Assembly (NCBI GenBank): GCA_000310025.1
Contig: FN649734.1
Location: 711,762 to 775,761, forward strand
Length of the DNA stretch: 64,000 nucleotides
Reading direction: 5' to 3'
From: Ectocarpus siliculosus
Taxonomy: Eukaryota; Sar; Phaeophyceae; Ectocarpales; Ectocarpaceae
This document shows positions 37,235 to 51,245 of this stretch, piece after piece. A model generated the notes under the pieces. The model was not told the DNA's origin. It did not search any database and saw only the letters and a program-made list of their open reading frames with translations. The translations under genes and the position numbers were made by a program. Every line of letters starts with the position of its first letter. Within the stretch, counting starts at the first letter, position 1.

Positions 37235-40088
37235 GTGTTGTTGAGGGGTCGTGGCCGTTCGCGCGCGTACTTGTCACGAAAATGTAGGGAACACGTGGCA
37301 TGTACATGCACCGCCTCGGCGGAGATCAGGCACGGCGCGTTGCTCGTTTGCAGCGCACGAAGGGTCGGGGCTTGATTGATTAGACCAATCCCACGGAGGT
37401 GTGCGGTATGGTTAGGGGGAAGCACCCAACTTTCAAATGGAACGCCTTGTCGACATGGCAGGCCAAGGTGGGCACCGCTGAATTTTTCAGCTTTCAGCAC
37501 ACGTGTGCTTCGCCCTAGACTGAGACAAGAAGACTCGTGCTTACTTATCTTTTCGACGCTGTGATGTAGCGTCGAGGCGTTCGCTACATAGTTTTCCTTC
37601 GTGTGCAGCAAGCCACGTCCCCTGTCAATGAACTGTGACGGAAAGAGAGGCTCTGATTTGGGATGGATCTCGTGACTTGAGTGGGTCTATCTAGGCATGT
37701 GCTTGTGGCCATTCGTGGCCACAAGTCCAGGGTTGTGTGTATAGGAAGGGAGTCACGCTTTCCGGAATGATTACCAAAAGCTACCGACCTGATGGTAGCA
37801 GCCTCTCGATCAGTACCAAGTTCGAAGATGCGCGCTTGAACAGCGGTAGAGGAAGCCTAGCCTAGATGAAGGCTTGTGCTATGTAACCGTAACAGAACCC
37901 CGCTGCAGTACCCGAAGCAATCCGACCTCATGAAGAAACACACCATCATGGCGTGCCGTGCTAAGGAATTGCGTGCGACGCAGCGGTGTGTGTGGAGTCA
38001 GCACATTGGTACGCCGTCGGTTGCAAGCACAGCGACGGGAGGTGCCTCTTCTCCCTTCTCCGGATTCTTTCTTACGCGCGACCCGACAAGTGGAAAATGC
38101 AATGGGTTAGCCGATGTTCTTTGCCGGAGTCTACTGTCAGCACATGGACAATTACTGGCGAGACAACAACTTTGGTATGAAACACTTGAACCCGAGCTTG
38201 TGCGTGTGTGGTGGCAAGGGCGGCGTGCACCGCTCCATGTCGAGCTTTTCGTCTTATTTTTTCTTTCGCGAAACACAACAAATTCATCTTCCACAGAAAA
38301 CAGTTCGGGATTTGATTCCCCGCTTGAAGATTGAGTTTTATGGAAGCGAACGGAGTCGCCGATGCTTTGTCACGATGACCCGTGGTGTGCTCCCTTGCTA
38401 CTCACCGCCCGCCGTCGTACTTTCTTACCGCTCTACGCCCATCGGTGTTCACTCTCGTCGCCATTCCTTGCCTTTGCAGAGGATGCACTGTGTATTGAAT
38501 AATTCGACAACCAAAAGCGATCCCCACCTCGCCGCATTAGCGGGTGTATGTATAAATGGGTGTTCAAGTTTACACACGATCTCCCCGAGAGAACAACCCC
38601 GCCCCAAACCCATGCCACCAGTCTGTTTGCGTCTGTTTCGCTTTGGTTCGTTGCTGGATGGGGGTGGCGATTTTTTGTCAGACTCTCCCTCTGGACATCG
38701 CTCATGTACGGTGCGGATTGTTCTGGCCTACCCTTTGGACATACGTTGCCCTGGCGGCGTTTGTCTCTACTGAACATGGACAATTTGATATGAGGTCGCA
38801 CATAACTTTCCCCCGGCAAGCGATGCGTTTGTAGATGTATCATTGATTTAGCATCATTATCTCGCGACATCGAGTCTTGTCTCATTCTCCTTTCTCAGGA
38901 GCACGCGAAGGGGAGTCGTCGATACATTGCAGCCCATGCCTGAGTACCGTCAGCGATCCGTGGCACGTGCAATGGTTGCCTAAAGTCGCCGCGACTGTCT
39001 CTATTTCGCGGGGAGCAATCCCGAACGAAAACGTTGTCGTAAGGAATACAAAAACATCCTCTGTTGCACGCACACCCGGAACACCTTGGACGCCTACGCA
39101 ACACACACACACGTTCCCACACACCATGCACAGCACCTGATATACATAGAGGGCATGGGCAACACCGTGATACAAACATATATAATAGCGGGATAAAGAG
39201 CAGCGGCTTTCAGTGGGGCCTGCGACAATGACACCGCGCTAGACTCTACCAGGTGTCAAGCACTCAATATAACACACACACACCAAGGGTCACGGCGAGA
39301 AAAAGAAGAGGTTTTCAGCAGGATGCGATTTCTTTCTGCAGGCGACATACACACCGCGTCGACAAAAATGAAAAAGAACGATCGGGGAGCTGTCACCACA
39401 TATCCACGCAACGCCAAGCAAAAGCCATACTGTACAGCGCAAAGCTGTAGACTCGTCTAGACTAACATCATGTTTTCCACACAGTAGACACGCAACGCCA
39501 ACCAAAGGACATACGGAGTACCAGGTACAACGCAACATATCTTATGCTTCTATTTGACTAGGCAAGGATCATACTTTCCCTACAAGTCCGATTCACCACA
39601 AAGTTCCGCACCACGTTCCCCATCTGTCTCTGGTGATCGAGGTCAACTGTGGACACAGGGCCAACCTCCCCCCTGTTTTCGCGCACTCACGAACAACCGA
39701 ACGACTTCATTTACGAAGCTCGACGCACGACATTCTTCACTAAAAATATCACGAGTGACCATACATACATCCCATGGGACTGGCGAGCACAGCAGATATA
39801 ACAGTGCACCACGTACGAAAAAAGATGGGTGCCAGGAATCGTCCTTCATGGCCCGCCATGTCAATGTGTGTGCGTCCGGTGCCACATCGACCGAGCAAGC
39901 TACAAAATATCTTCCAAAAAAACGCAGACCACACAATACAAGTAGAATGCAGATCAGAAAAAATCTGGACGCGTGTTTCCATTCACAGAATCGACGGTCG
40001 AGCAAATCCGAGAAATGCTGCGGAAGGCTCTAGGCTCGGATATTCATCTTGCTTCCAGCCTCAAGCCCTGCGTCGAGCACCAGCCTTT
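37235..40088. other. Convergent intergenic spacer
   Basis: Lies between the stop of the helicase gene (plus) and the stop of the aminotransferase gene (minus), so it should hold both 3' UTRs. I found no exon matching a known family and no phase-consistent exon chain. Short CA-rich patches occur near 39100-39130 and 39270-39290. Open frames here are short and lack features. Confidence 0.6.
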
Positions 40089-43000
40089 TTAAAAGTAGCA
40101 CGAATCACCCAGGTCGGCTAGCCCGACAGATTTCGATCCACCGGTCTTGACGCCCGCATCGCCAACGCGTTCAGGTTCCGATCCACCACAAGTCTCGACG
40201 CCCAGATCGGCAAGCCGTACAGGTTTGGATCCGGTAGTAGTCTCGACCCTACCTCGAGCCACATCGAAGCCTGTGACGGGCTGTTGCTGTACCGGTTGCT
40301 TCTGTGGCCTGGGCGGCCTCTGCTGCAGAGTCGGCTTCTGCTGCCACGACTGCTGGTGCGCTTGCTGCTCTGGCCGCTGCCTCGGCTGTTGTTGCATTTT
40401 CTTCTCTGACTGCTGCGCAAGCTCCGCCTCCAGGCTTTGAAGTCTGGCCATGAGAGCGCGGACCTGCGGGTTTTCTTCGTCTTCATCGTCGTTGGGACCG
40501 GAACGCCTCTGCGGGGTCGCCGCGCTGAGTGCCTTCTTCCCCCCGAAAATCCTGGCGAACCATGGCGATTCCCGCTAGCCCGGCACAAACATATCAATCG
40601 GTGAGGCAGAAATTGTTGTTAGAGACGTGAGTAGGTCAAGTGAATGGGGGAGAACAGACGTTTTGTCTATTTCAACGTTTATTTCAAGGAACTGTTTCCT
40701 TAAAATTGTATTCCGAGATACAGCGGGTGAGGTGGATAAGAAAATGTTGGTTTGCTGCGTGAAACATTTAGTACCTGCTCATGCTCCAGCACTCACCGTC
40801 TGGTATTCGGGGGCCCGCTGTTGCTGTTGCCCGTTGTTGTAAAGCCTCGGCATGATGACGAGGGGCCGCACAACCTGCGTCGACACGGTTTCGTTGGGGA
40901 AGTAGAACCAGCGCAGGGCCTCGCCTTCCCTGTCGAGCGTCAGCCTCGGGCCGCTGACGTTCACCGTCCCCTGCCGGGCGACTTCCGCGGCGAGGTTGAA
41001 GGCCTCATCGACGAGGCCTGTGAACATCGCCGACTCCCCGTCCGTGGACAGGGCCGTTCCCGAGCTGACGTCATTTCCCGCCGGCGGCGGGGCGTCGAGG
41101 AGGCGGCGGTTGGAGAACCCGTAGCGCGCTTCGTCGAGGGTCGGCCTGCCGCGAAAGCGCGCAAGACAAGCCCGAAACAGACGAAATCGGTCATCATGAC
41201 ACCTCGACAAGAACACGCCGAAGACGGCACGCTGTCCTTTCTCGGCCAAACGAAGATTGTTTTCCTTCTACTGACGCTAGAGGGTGCCAGGAACGTCCAT
41301 GGCCCCAGCTCAAAATCGTGGTACCTGAGGAGGAGCACGCTGAATAATTGGTACTTTCAGTGCGATTTTATTCCAAATTTCAGCAACAGTTGCGATGGTT
41401 CACCTTTTCCTGCTGTCGGTCGGCGCAGCGGACGGCGCGAAAAACTTCCACTCTGATGACTTGATGTCCGGCTGGTAGAGAGGGAGGAAGGTCGCACCAT
41501 GGTCTGCCACGAACATAACCGCATCGAGAATGTACCTCGCCTGTTGTCACGTTCAGAGCAAGGAGACATTTAGTAGTCTAGACCCAGAAAGGAAGAGACA
41601 ACGGCGGGTATCTGCTCCTGCAACACACGCGATAGCCTTTCTTAGTGCTACCGGGGACGTTCCATGCCTTCACCAAGGCCAATTTTTCCGCTCTAGACTT
41701 TCACCACACCAATGCCCGTTCGGTGCGGCTCTTGCAGTCGGTATGAATTCCCCGGAATTAGGGCACATCGAACCACAACACGTTGCCGAATGAACCAGTT
41801 TGAGTTAGGCACGGGCAACCCCGACACAGCTGGAGAAACAAGCCCGGCGGAACTTCAAGAGACACCGATGCTGGGGCACCAAAACGCATGAAGTGTTGCC
41901 AATACACGCTAGACTTGCCTCGGCATCAGACATGAAGAACGTCAGGCTCAGGCGGCAGAAGCCCGGCTTCATGATCCCGACGTCAGCCTCGACCTGCCTC
42001 TTCATCTTAGGGAGGGAGCTGTCCGACATCGACAGCAGCCGCACCCCGTACGGCCCCGCGCACTGACACCCGGCCCTGGCTTGGACCCCGAAGAGGTCGT
42101 TCAGGAGTGCGCACACGAAATTGTGGTGGAGGTACCTGCGAGAAAAAAGCGAAAAGTGAGAAACAAAAAAAAAGTGAGTCAACACACAAGACGGGGGGGG
42201 GGGGGGGGGGGTCATCTTCTGGATGGTAGCGTAACGGGAGTAGAACATACACCGAGGTACAAAAGGAATGGATGCACGAGTGTCACATTTTGGACGGTAA
42301 AAAATAATCGATGATCAAGTCTACGGCAACAGTGCAGAGGGACTTGGAGCGGGGTAGTTTTGCCGTGCTCCCCTGTTGCCGTGCCGTACCAAGAAGCTGA
42401 AGATGGGGAGGCGCTCCCGGCCGGTGTCTCCTAGAAAAAAGATCCGGGGGTTCGACCTGAGGGCTGTCAACCCCATGTGGGTCAGCCGTTCTTCTTTTTC
42501 CTGTGGAGGACGGAAAAGCGGCAGGGTGTGGGTAAACAAAACAGCAGCACCAGGTAATGGGCCAGTGAGCCGGCCATCGACACACAAAACGAACACGCTC
42601 GAGAGGCGCATCGTCATTCCTCCAAGCAAGCGAATTTGGTCGTTCCGTCCGGCTGTGGTACGGTAGCCAAAGTATTTTTCTACCTGTGTGTTGCGCCCTA
42701 CCTCAACGCTTCCCAGCTTCTCCTTCATCTGGAACACCAGACCGAGCCTGATGGAGCCGAGAATGTCGGGGGTACCGCCTTCCTCGCGCTCCTCGATGTT
42801 GCTGGTGGAAGAGCGTTAGGCGCGAACGGCAATGCCAGCCAGGGAAGATTGTTCTAGTTAGATTAATGGTTAGGGTTAAGGAACGATGAGCCAACCACGT
42901 GTTAGCCTGGGTTGGAGGGTGTCCATCGAACACGGGGATTGTTGCCACAGAGATGATGAGAGTAGAGACAACATTTCCTCAGAACTAGATGCGGGAGTTC

Positions 43001-46000
43001 GAGGACCATGGATTGACAAGTACCCGAAAGTTTTGATCAGTTCGAGGTTTGCCTTGTAGTCCCGTTCGGTGCATGAAACATACGCAGAGAAGCTTGAAAG
43101 CTTCCGTTATGAGCTCTCGGCGTACGACAGCGAAGCGAACATCGGGGCAATCGTAGAATCGCTTACCTGAGGTACGTGTGACCCTTGTGGGTCACGAAGA
43201 GGACCGTGCCGCCGCCTTTTACCACCGGCGTCTTGCTCATGGTGAAGAGCTTCTTCTTGCACACCAACAGCCCGGGCGTTCCTGCGCCGCCGAGAAACTT
43301 GTGCCCCGAGATGAACACCGCGTCTTTGGCGGCTAGGGCCTGGAAGAGCAAGTGTTGACCGCACGAGTTCGCGTGTCTCTCAGGACGGAGTACCGATAGT
43401 TGGCCTCAGCATGGATACAGACTTAGCGCCTGGTTCTACGATCGTTTCGGACAAAACAAGTGGCGTGCGCTCTCCAGTAGTACTAGCAGGCAAGACGATC
43501 CACAAACACTTCGCCGAAAAGCTCGAAAACCGTCCACCGGAGAGGTCGACAGTTGGGAAAAGTGGGCAAGCTGTTCACGGGGCGAGGGAACGCATGTTTG
43601 ACACACGCCTCACCTCATCGGCATCGTTGAATCCCTTGGGGTTCATGTCGATGTTCACGTACGGTGCGGCGGTGGCGTAGTCCCAAAACGACAAAGCTCC
43701 TCCGCTGATGAACGTCACGGGCGAAGGAAATTCGACAAAGGTTAGTCATGTGGCCGCCCAACCAGATGCGCTCAAACAGGAAAATCACTGCGGCGTGCGT
43801 CAGGCGCTTGGCCAAGGTTTCTGAAGCGGGAAAAGGGAGGTTTCTACGATGCGAGGGCTAGGCGGGGTACCACATCAAAATTCAGCTTGCTTCAGTCGTA
43901 GATTTGGGAGAACTCACCTGTGAAGGATCCTCGTGATCTTCTCCGTGTCTTCCATGGCACCAGTCACGTTCGATGCAGCGGCGAAGGAACCTACATACGG
44001 AAAGTACATCGACGTTCGGCGGGGTTTCGTTAATCTTTGGCATGTTCAAAGGATCACGGTGCGGTTAGGGAGCAACGAGGGGCGGCAAACAGCGGAGAGC
44101 ACATGGGGAGAATCGTGCTCAATACTTACACGCTGGTGTCCATGCTACATCACGCTGATGTATGTGCACAAGGCGAGTTTGTTGCCAACGTCGACGACGG
44201 GAAAACCAATGACTTTGGGACACGATCTGGTGCATGGTTCGAGACTGAGGTCTCACTTACAACACACCGAACACCACGAACTACAGAAATCCTGCACGGT
44301 TTGCTCTCCCAGGGGCCGGCAATTGCTCACCGATCTTCAGGCGGCGGCGGGAGTACGCCTTGAGGTTTCGCTCCAGGTCTTCGAGATCGAGACCGCCGGC
44401 GGCGTTCTCGCGGATCTGACGGAAGACAACGGGGGGGTGCCAGCGAAAGGTCGTGGAAAACCAACGCCAAGAATGGGCCAAGGGCACAGTTCTGCGGCGA
44501 CACTCAAAACTCGCTGGTCGATTGAGTGTGATCTTTCTACCGGGGTGTTGGGCAACCGTGGTTGTTGGCTGTCGACTTGGCCTCCTGCGGTAGGTACAGG
44601 GCAACGCCGGTAGGTATTGTGCCCGGCGCATCGATCCGGGCTATTCAGAGGGACCGGCGCCGTTCAACATCCAGAATGGCTTGGTGATTCAGCCTTGCCC
44701 AGCAATTTCACAAGCGCTAATCCACCGGCGTTATTGACGCCTCCTCTCACTCCGTACACCCATCAGCATTCGTGTTGGCTAAAAAAGAAATTCAAGTACG
44801 GTCGACGTAGAAGATGGCTTCACAAACTCGCTTACCATTACGTTATCAGTCGGGAAAAGTACCACCATAGAACGTCAAGAGCGTTAGACACCACCTACAC
44901 GTGATCTTACCTGGACGACGTCGGCGCACGATTCCCTCCACGGCAGGATGTTGGAGTGGTGCTCGAAGGGCCCGATGAACACCACCGGCCTGCGGATACC
45001 AGCATATGCATCGCCCACGGCAACAGGTCGTTAAGCCACCAAACCTCCACACAGAGCAAACTAAACCTATTTCTACCAACAAGGTGCCCGCCAGGTACCA
45101 CGAAATCGAACTCCATCTTCAATCAGAGCTAAATACACCGGTTTCAACGATGGGGTGCACGTCGTCTTTGGTGGTGACCTCCATGTCACCGCCGCCGCCC
45201 CGTACCTGCTGTCCGCCCTCCACGTGCGGGTCTTCTTGGTGTCGAGGTTGAGAGCGGACACCACCTTCGCAACGGCCGCGGTCGTGCCAGAGCCAGCGAA
45301 AATCACGACGTCGCCGCCGTCGTCTTTGCTGCTCCCGCCGTGCGACGATCCGCACTGAACACCCGGGATGACAAAGAGGTAGGAACAAAACAACAAAGGC
45401 AAGACACACACAAATGTTCGTCATCTTGTTACAAACCGCAGCAGCCAACGTTTTTCGTCACACCGCCAAAGGTGAATGGTGCACGCTCGCAATTACAGGT
45501 CTACACCTCCCATTTGTTGTTGTTGCGCGCTTACAAATTAGTAGCCGGACAACCCCTGGGCATGTGAGTCATGGCGGGCACACACGTACCTTGGCGTTGA
45601 GGCACCGCGCTATGATCTTTCGGGCCTCTTCGCGGAAAGCTGTCGTCTGGGCGCCGGTCTCGCTAGACGTGGTGTGAGTGTTGCCGTACCGAGGAAGGAC
45701 CTCCCGGTTCATGAAGTCTTCGATCGATTTCACGGGGCGCCCGCTCGCCGTCCAGTCGGCGTCTACAACCAAGCGACGACGGAGGCGGGAAATGGTTCGG
45801 GGGGACGGAGAATGGCTCATCCGTCAATGAATATCGGTGGTATTCGTGGGGCTCGAGAGGGTTGTGCATGCGGTTGACAACACCGAGAAAAGGGGTCCGA
45901 GAACAAGAAAGCAGGAATGGGATGGCGAAGCTAGCTCGACAAAGGTAGAAAGCCCCCCGGAAAGCCTTGCCGACTGTTCTGCAACGGAAACAAGCCTATT

Positions 46001-48343
46001 TTCCAGGACACAGCCGAAGACAAGCGTTGCCGTCATGTTCCAAGTAATTTGGCAGTACTGTACACATTCAAACACTGTTGCGCAGACTACACCTCTCCCT
46101 TCTGCGCCGCTTTGCACCCAGCCAACATCCTTTCTTCTGCTCACGCAATTGTGTAACCTGTCGTCACCCTCTCCGGTGACATATACGGCAGGGCGTGTTC
46201 TTGCTATCTTACGGTACGCTGGAGAGAGGACATCGACTTCTGGCTTATTGCCGCAATACCATGCCGGTTTGCAAACAAAAACAAACGTCGGTTTGTCAAG
46301 ATCTATACCACAGATGAATTCTTAATCGGGTGAACCTGTGGGGTCAACTCACAGACAAGTGGCTTTGAGCCGAACGGCGTTTGAACCGGGGCGAGCCTCC
46401 CGATGAGGTTGTTCCGGAGGGCACCGCAGGCCGTGTCGAGGGTGGGGGTGCCGCCGTTGTTGAGCGATGAATGCGCGGGGACTCGAGCGACGGGGTTGGC
46501 GTGCTGCCGAAAGCCAGCTGCCGGAAGGCGTTGGGTGTGGCTCGGCTGCGCCCCCCGCTGATTGCTCGTTCGCAGCCCGGAACCATTGTCACTGTTTCCA
46601 GCACCCTCTGAGCAGCTGTTACTGGTGTCGGTGGCGTCAACATCGGCAAGGGTACATTCATTCGTGGTGCTCAGCGGCAGAACGTTCTACAATAATATAT
46701 CCAACGGTGCAACATGAGGTGGACCGAGACATCGCAAAACACAATTTTTCCACACATAGACTACGCATGAATAGGACAGATCAGATCCCAAGAAGATCGA
46801 GCTAGCTCTTTCGGACGGCGTGTCCCTTGTGTATGATATCCCGAGGTGCTCTAAAGGACATTGGCGATACGAGATGTTTGCTCCCTGGTGATCTGAAGGA
46901 CGTACTGTAATCGGTGATCAGTATTATTTATTTCCGAGGTGGTTTGTGAGACATCGATGATCTGAGTATGTTTTCTCCGAGTAAGTAGGTGAATCTGAGC
47001 ATGTCTGCTCCTACACTGCTGATCTGTAGTGACGTAGATGAGCTATGTCGCCTATTGTATGACCTGTCCCCCATGTGAAAATACATGTAACCAAACAAAA
47101 TCCCCTTCGCCAAGTAATTTTATACCCGCCTGCGGACCTGTGCCCCTGTGTCAGGGAAAATCGATGGAGATGATCTGTAAAATCTTAATATTCTAGCGGC
47201 CATAGACTACCGCTGTACCATGGCAGGAATATCTTTCATCTCCACCTCAACAGGGAGGCGCCAAAGCGCAACAAGTTGGTTTCTTGTTGCTCCTCTTACA
47301 AAACACGCGAAATGGCATGTAAATATGTACCAGAAGGATATCTTTGGGTACGCTGTGGTTGTGCGACACATCGCAAAGCCTGTTTGTAAGGTTCGTGGAA
47401 GAAGAAGTATGTACAATACGGTGCAGGAGTACCTGTACAGGATGAGTGATACGGAGAACATACCTTATTATCATACAGCGTCCCCGCACACGAGAAATAA
47501 ATGCGCGTAAAACGCGAGGTACGCCCCCTCGCGGGACGCGTGCGACAGGCGGAAGCATGTGATGATCGCCGGGTGATTGTCATCATACTTTTGACCCACC
47601 AACCTGGTGTGTCCGCGTTCGCTATTGAGTATGACTACTGCTACACAGAAAAGGTTTTGCTGCTGCTGTTGTTGTTGGGATGCGGCAGTTCTTTACGCGT
47701 GGGTCTCCTGTAGCTGCTTCGATAGAGTGCGCATTTGCATGATGTAGACAAACAAGGATGCGTGGGGTTGTTGCTGGTGTCTGTCACATTTGATGCACGA
47801 AAGCAACAACGGGACGCCGCGCTGGCACATTCGCTAAGACGAGATTATTACTACTGCTGTAACGAATAGCGACATCATCGTCGACTACAGTATGTAGTGG
47901 TGACGGCTCTGGTCCTCTACAGCAGCAGTACAAATATTTGTCGACTGAGCCAACGGAGCGTGTGCTTTTTTTCTGGGATATTTTTTTAGCGCACGAGATG
48001 TCGTTACGACACAAGTAAAAATTACATATTTCAACCAAAACCGTGATCGCGCGGCGGCCTTGGCGCATGTTGACGTTGTGGGCGTTTTAGCACACTGCTG
48101 TAGATATCAAGATCCCTGTTCGAGACAAGCATCCGCTTGTAGTACTCGCACTGGAAGGACCCACCACAACCCTTTGTCACCATTAGTTCTTGCCTACCTG
48201 AAGCCGGATCCTGTTGGGGAAGGCGAAGCGGACGCCGTGCGTGGGTCGAACATAGTCGATGCAAAGCCTTGTCGCGGACCGACCTTAGCGGAGTAGTTCG
48301 TTGGCGGCGGTGCCTCCAGGTTCCTACTGAAAGAGCTTGTCAT
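40089..48343 (-). CDS. Class-V PLP aminotransferase / cysteine desulfurase-like protein with Gln-rich tail
   Basis: Exons in transcript order: 48343-48198 (tentative start), 46669-46353, 45762-45590, 45354-45206, 44989-44911, 44415-44331, 43990-43918, 43704-43614, 43339-43167, 42801-42702, 42500-42373, 42135-41919, 41540-41404, 41145-40797, 40574-40089; about 900 residues. The PLP-dependent fold-type I core runs from ADWTASGR and EVLPRYGNTHT through VVIFAGSGTTAAVAK, PFEHHSNILPW, AASNVTG and FWDYATAAPYVNIDMNP to the PLP-lysine segment FISGHKFLGG. It then continues through NIEEREEGGTPDILGSIR, ERLPIFSF and LHHNFVCALLNDLFG. RAGCQCAGP fits the R-x-G-x-x-C-A pattern around the catalytic Cys of SufS-type desulfurases, so sulfur mobilisation is possible, but the subfamily is not settled. 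About 280 residues follow the domain, the last part Gln-rich with three degenerate repeats of a GSKPVRLADLG type. Intron after 41919 has a GC donor and intron after 42373 an apparent GG donor. An alternative N-terminus starts upstream in frame near 48490. Confidence 0.85.
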
Positions 48344-49091
48344 GGCCACCGCTGCAAGGGATATCCTGCGCCACCGGAGCACCTGTTTCAGCAAGGAAAC
48401 ACGGGTGTATCTATGGGAATTGAGGGTGCAACTCTGAGTTGCACAGGAACGTGCACGGCCTGCTGTCGAAACATTGAAAAATTGCTGCACCGCGAGTTAA
48501 GACGAAACTTCGGGGCGTTCCCCAGAGAATAAGTAACAACAGCAGTGTAGGCGAGGAATCTACACACGGACGGGTGGTGATAACTGTCGGGGTGTGCTCG
48601 ATCAACTTGTGGGTGGTATACGCGAGACTTCAATTCGAGGTCTCGGTCAGCCATGTGGCTGTCCTCCATCAAGTTATCCTCTCACACACCTTCTCCGCAG
48701 CATGTGTACAGCAGCAGCAGTACAGCAGTAAACCACACCAACCAAGACAACAGAATTTAGGGACCGCGTCCGGGTTTTGGGAACGCGCTTCCGGCGAGCT
48801 ACGCAGGATTGACGATGGTTGTGTGGTTGATCTACTCTCATTCACTCACGTGCTGCTGCTTGCTGCTGAATGATCGCGTTGGTCCAAGAGCCTAGGCGCT
48901 TCAGACCTCTTCGAACGGGATGAGATGGCTAGTGGGACGGCTCTCGTGGGCGCTGGTGCGCCGAGAAAGACTCAACAAGCTACGATTGCACGGTATTTAA
49001 AGAAGATTTTTACGATCGGCTTCTGGTGGTACGAAAAGGTTTCCAGCACTTGGAACATGCGGGATAACCATCCGGATTGGGTGATTGGGTG

Positions 49092-49306
49092 CGGCACGTA
49101 AGATATCATATCCCCCGCCGGACTGATTTTAAAAGCCCGATTACTCCACAGGGGTGAGAACGATTGCTTCAAATACGGTGGCGTTGGAATTGTCTTGCCG
49201 AGGGATTCCTCAAACGTATCCTTTTGATTCGTATATATATATCCTCTTGGTCGTGGAAATATCGAGCGATGCGAATCGGTCGAGGGGGTGTGATATCTTG
49301 CGTCGG
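49092..49306. mobile_element. MITE family, copy B
   Basis: Left arm cacgtaagatatcatatccc, with gactgattttaaaagcccga following. The inverted right arm reads cgacgcaagatatcacaccc, with cgaccgatt and gctcgata following. The interior retains an acggtggcgttg core. Same architecture and length as the copy at 24379-24586, but more diverged and intergenic. Confidence 0.65.
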
Positions 49307-51245
49307 GAGGTACAAGAGTCGCCCACTGCTGTCCACAAACGCGGGGTGTCATCACATCACTTTTTTCAGAGAATAATAATTCTGGTCGGGCCAATGGTCG
49401 GGCATGACCATGGAACTCGATGAGAAGAATCCATTGGGTGCTGTGTTGGTCGCTGATTGTGGTAGGTTCGCAAGTTCGTGGTCTGCACATCAAGCACACA
49501 AAGGGCGCGTTTGCACGCAGTTTTTCGACGATCGATCACAAGTAGTTCGAGCACACCCACGCCTTACCGTCGGTCGCGGATTGTAGCGCCTGCTAGTAGT
49601 AGTCCGTTCCCACGAGGTCCTTGCTTCCAGGTCCTCCACTCAAGAGCCAGCCGCAACCAGCGCTTGACGTGTCGGGCGAACGCCGGGAGTGGCACCACCG
49701 GAACCACCGCTGTTGCCAGGTATGTAGAGCACGCAATTTTTTTGTCCCGCTCGGCTCAATCAAAAAGGTACGATGGCGCCGTGGTTGGAGTCGCAATGGT
49801 ACATACAGCAGTACAATAATTTTCTGGTTACCAGGCCCATGGACACCTCTGTCTACCAGGTACAGCACGGTCGGCTGCGGCCAGAATGAAGAAGAGAAAT
49901 GGAGAGAACGACGGACATGCTCCGTTTTATCATGCGCGAACGACCAGCAAACGGCAAAATAATAGTGCTGATGAAGAGACCGTCCTAGACTATGTCAAAA
50001 GCCATAGCATAGTCTAAAGAGTAGATATGCGTGCAAACAAATCATTTTATCTTCAGCCTTTGATATTTCTACGGCTGCAATGGGTCGTGTCCAACAGCTG
50101 CCCGCCAGCCGCAAGAAATGTGTGCTGCTATCTTCAGCGTCTGTTTGATCATACCTCTGCCGGGCATGCCGCTCGCTGTTGTGTTCGGATATGTCTGCCT
50201 GTTGAACTACACACAGACCATGTACTCGAATGCTTCTGATATTTATACATGATTCTTCCGTGTAAGTATCGCGTTTGCGGAGCTGGTGAAACAAAACCGC
50301 AGGGGAGCAAACTCGAGCTTGTATGCGCGCCCACCCGTCCGTCCGTGTCGCACACACAGACCTCACCGTAACTCCGCCCCATAATAATGCCATCACTGTG
50401 TACATGTTCCCGTCGATACGCCGACAAATAAAACGTTCACGTTTTTCATCACATTGTAGTCATCACGGACATCCTCTCCCGCGCGAGTGAGTCTACATGT
50501 AGGATCGTCTGTGCATAAAACCGCCTGAAACCCCGCTGGAATTGGTACAACCGAGACGAAAGTACGTGCATCCTAATGTTTGTCGCTTTCGCCCTAGAAA
50601 TATACCAGGAACCCCCGGATCATTTGTTGTGCCCAGCGCTATCATCTTTCTCTTTGGTGCACTCGAGAGACACGAATAGTATCATCGCCTTTGCGTGCTG
50701 ATGATGACGAGGTTAATTAATTTAATCCTTCATACGGAGTACAGTAGTATTCACCAGCAGGTTCGTTGATTTTTCTGCATCATTTATTTTTGGTGGACGA
50801 AGAGACACGACACGCATTTACAAGTAAATACGTCCCGTAAAGAACTCCCCGTTGGGAGTGCGCTGGCTTACCGGCCGGGGACGACGCAAGAGGACATGGC
50901 CAATGTCGTCACACCTTCATTTCGTTGCGTCTCAACGTTCGGCAGTGAGTGCCGGTTTTTTTCCCATACAACTACCAGAGTTTTCGTCAGATGTAGTGTG
51001 CGGTCACAGATTGTGGGGGTCATGTCGGGGTATTTTTCTCGCGTGCGCGATGTGTGTGTGCTTTTTGGCTCGCGGCATTTTTGCGACAGGTCCTACTGCG
51101 GGAACCCGCTGCGTTTGATCGCTCGCTCTTGTTGTTTGTACCGTGTTGCTCATGGTCATTTTTTCTTTTGTTTTCTCCCATCATTGGACTCTATCGTCTG
51201 CCCCTCTGGCCCCCATCCTCCACTTCCACTAGTTTGACGACCCAA

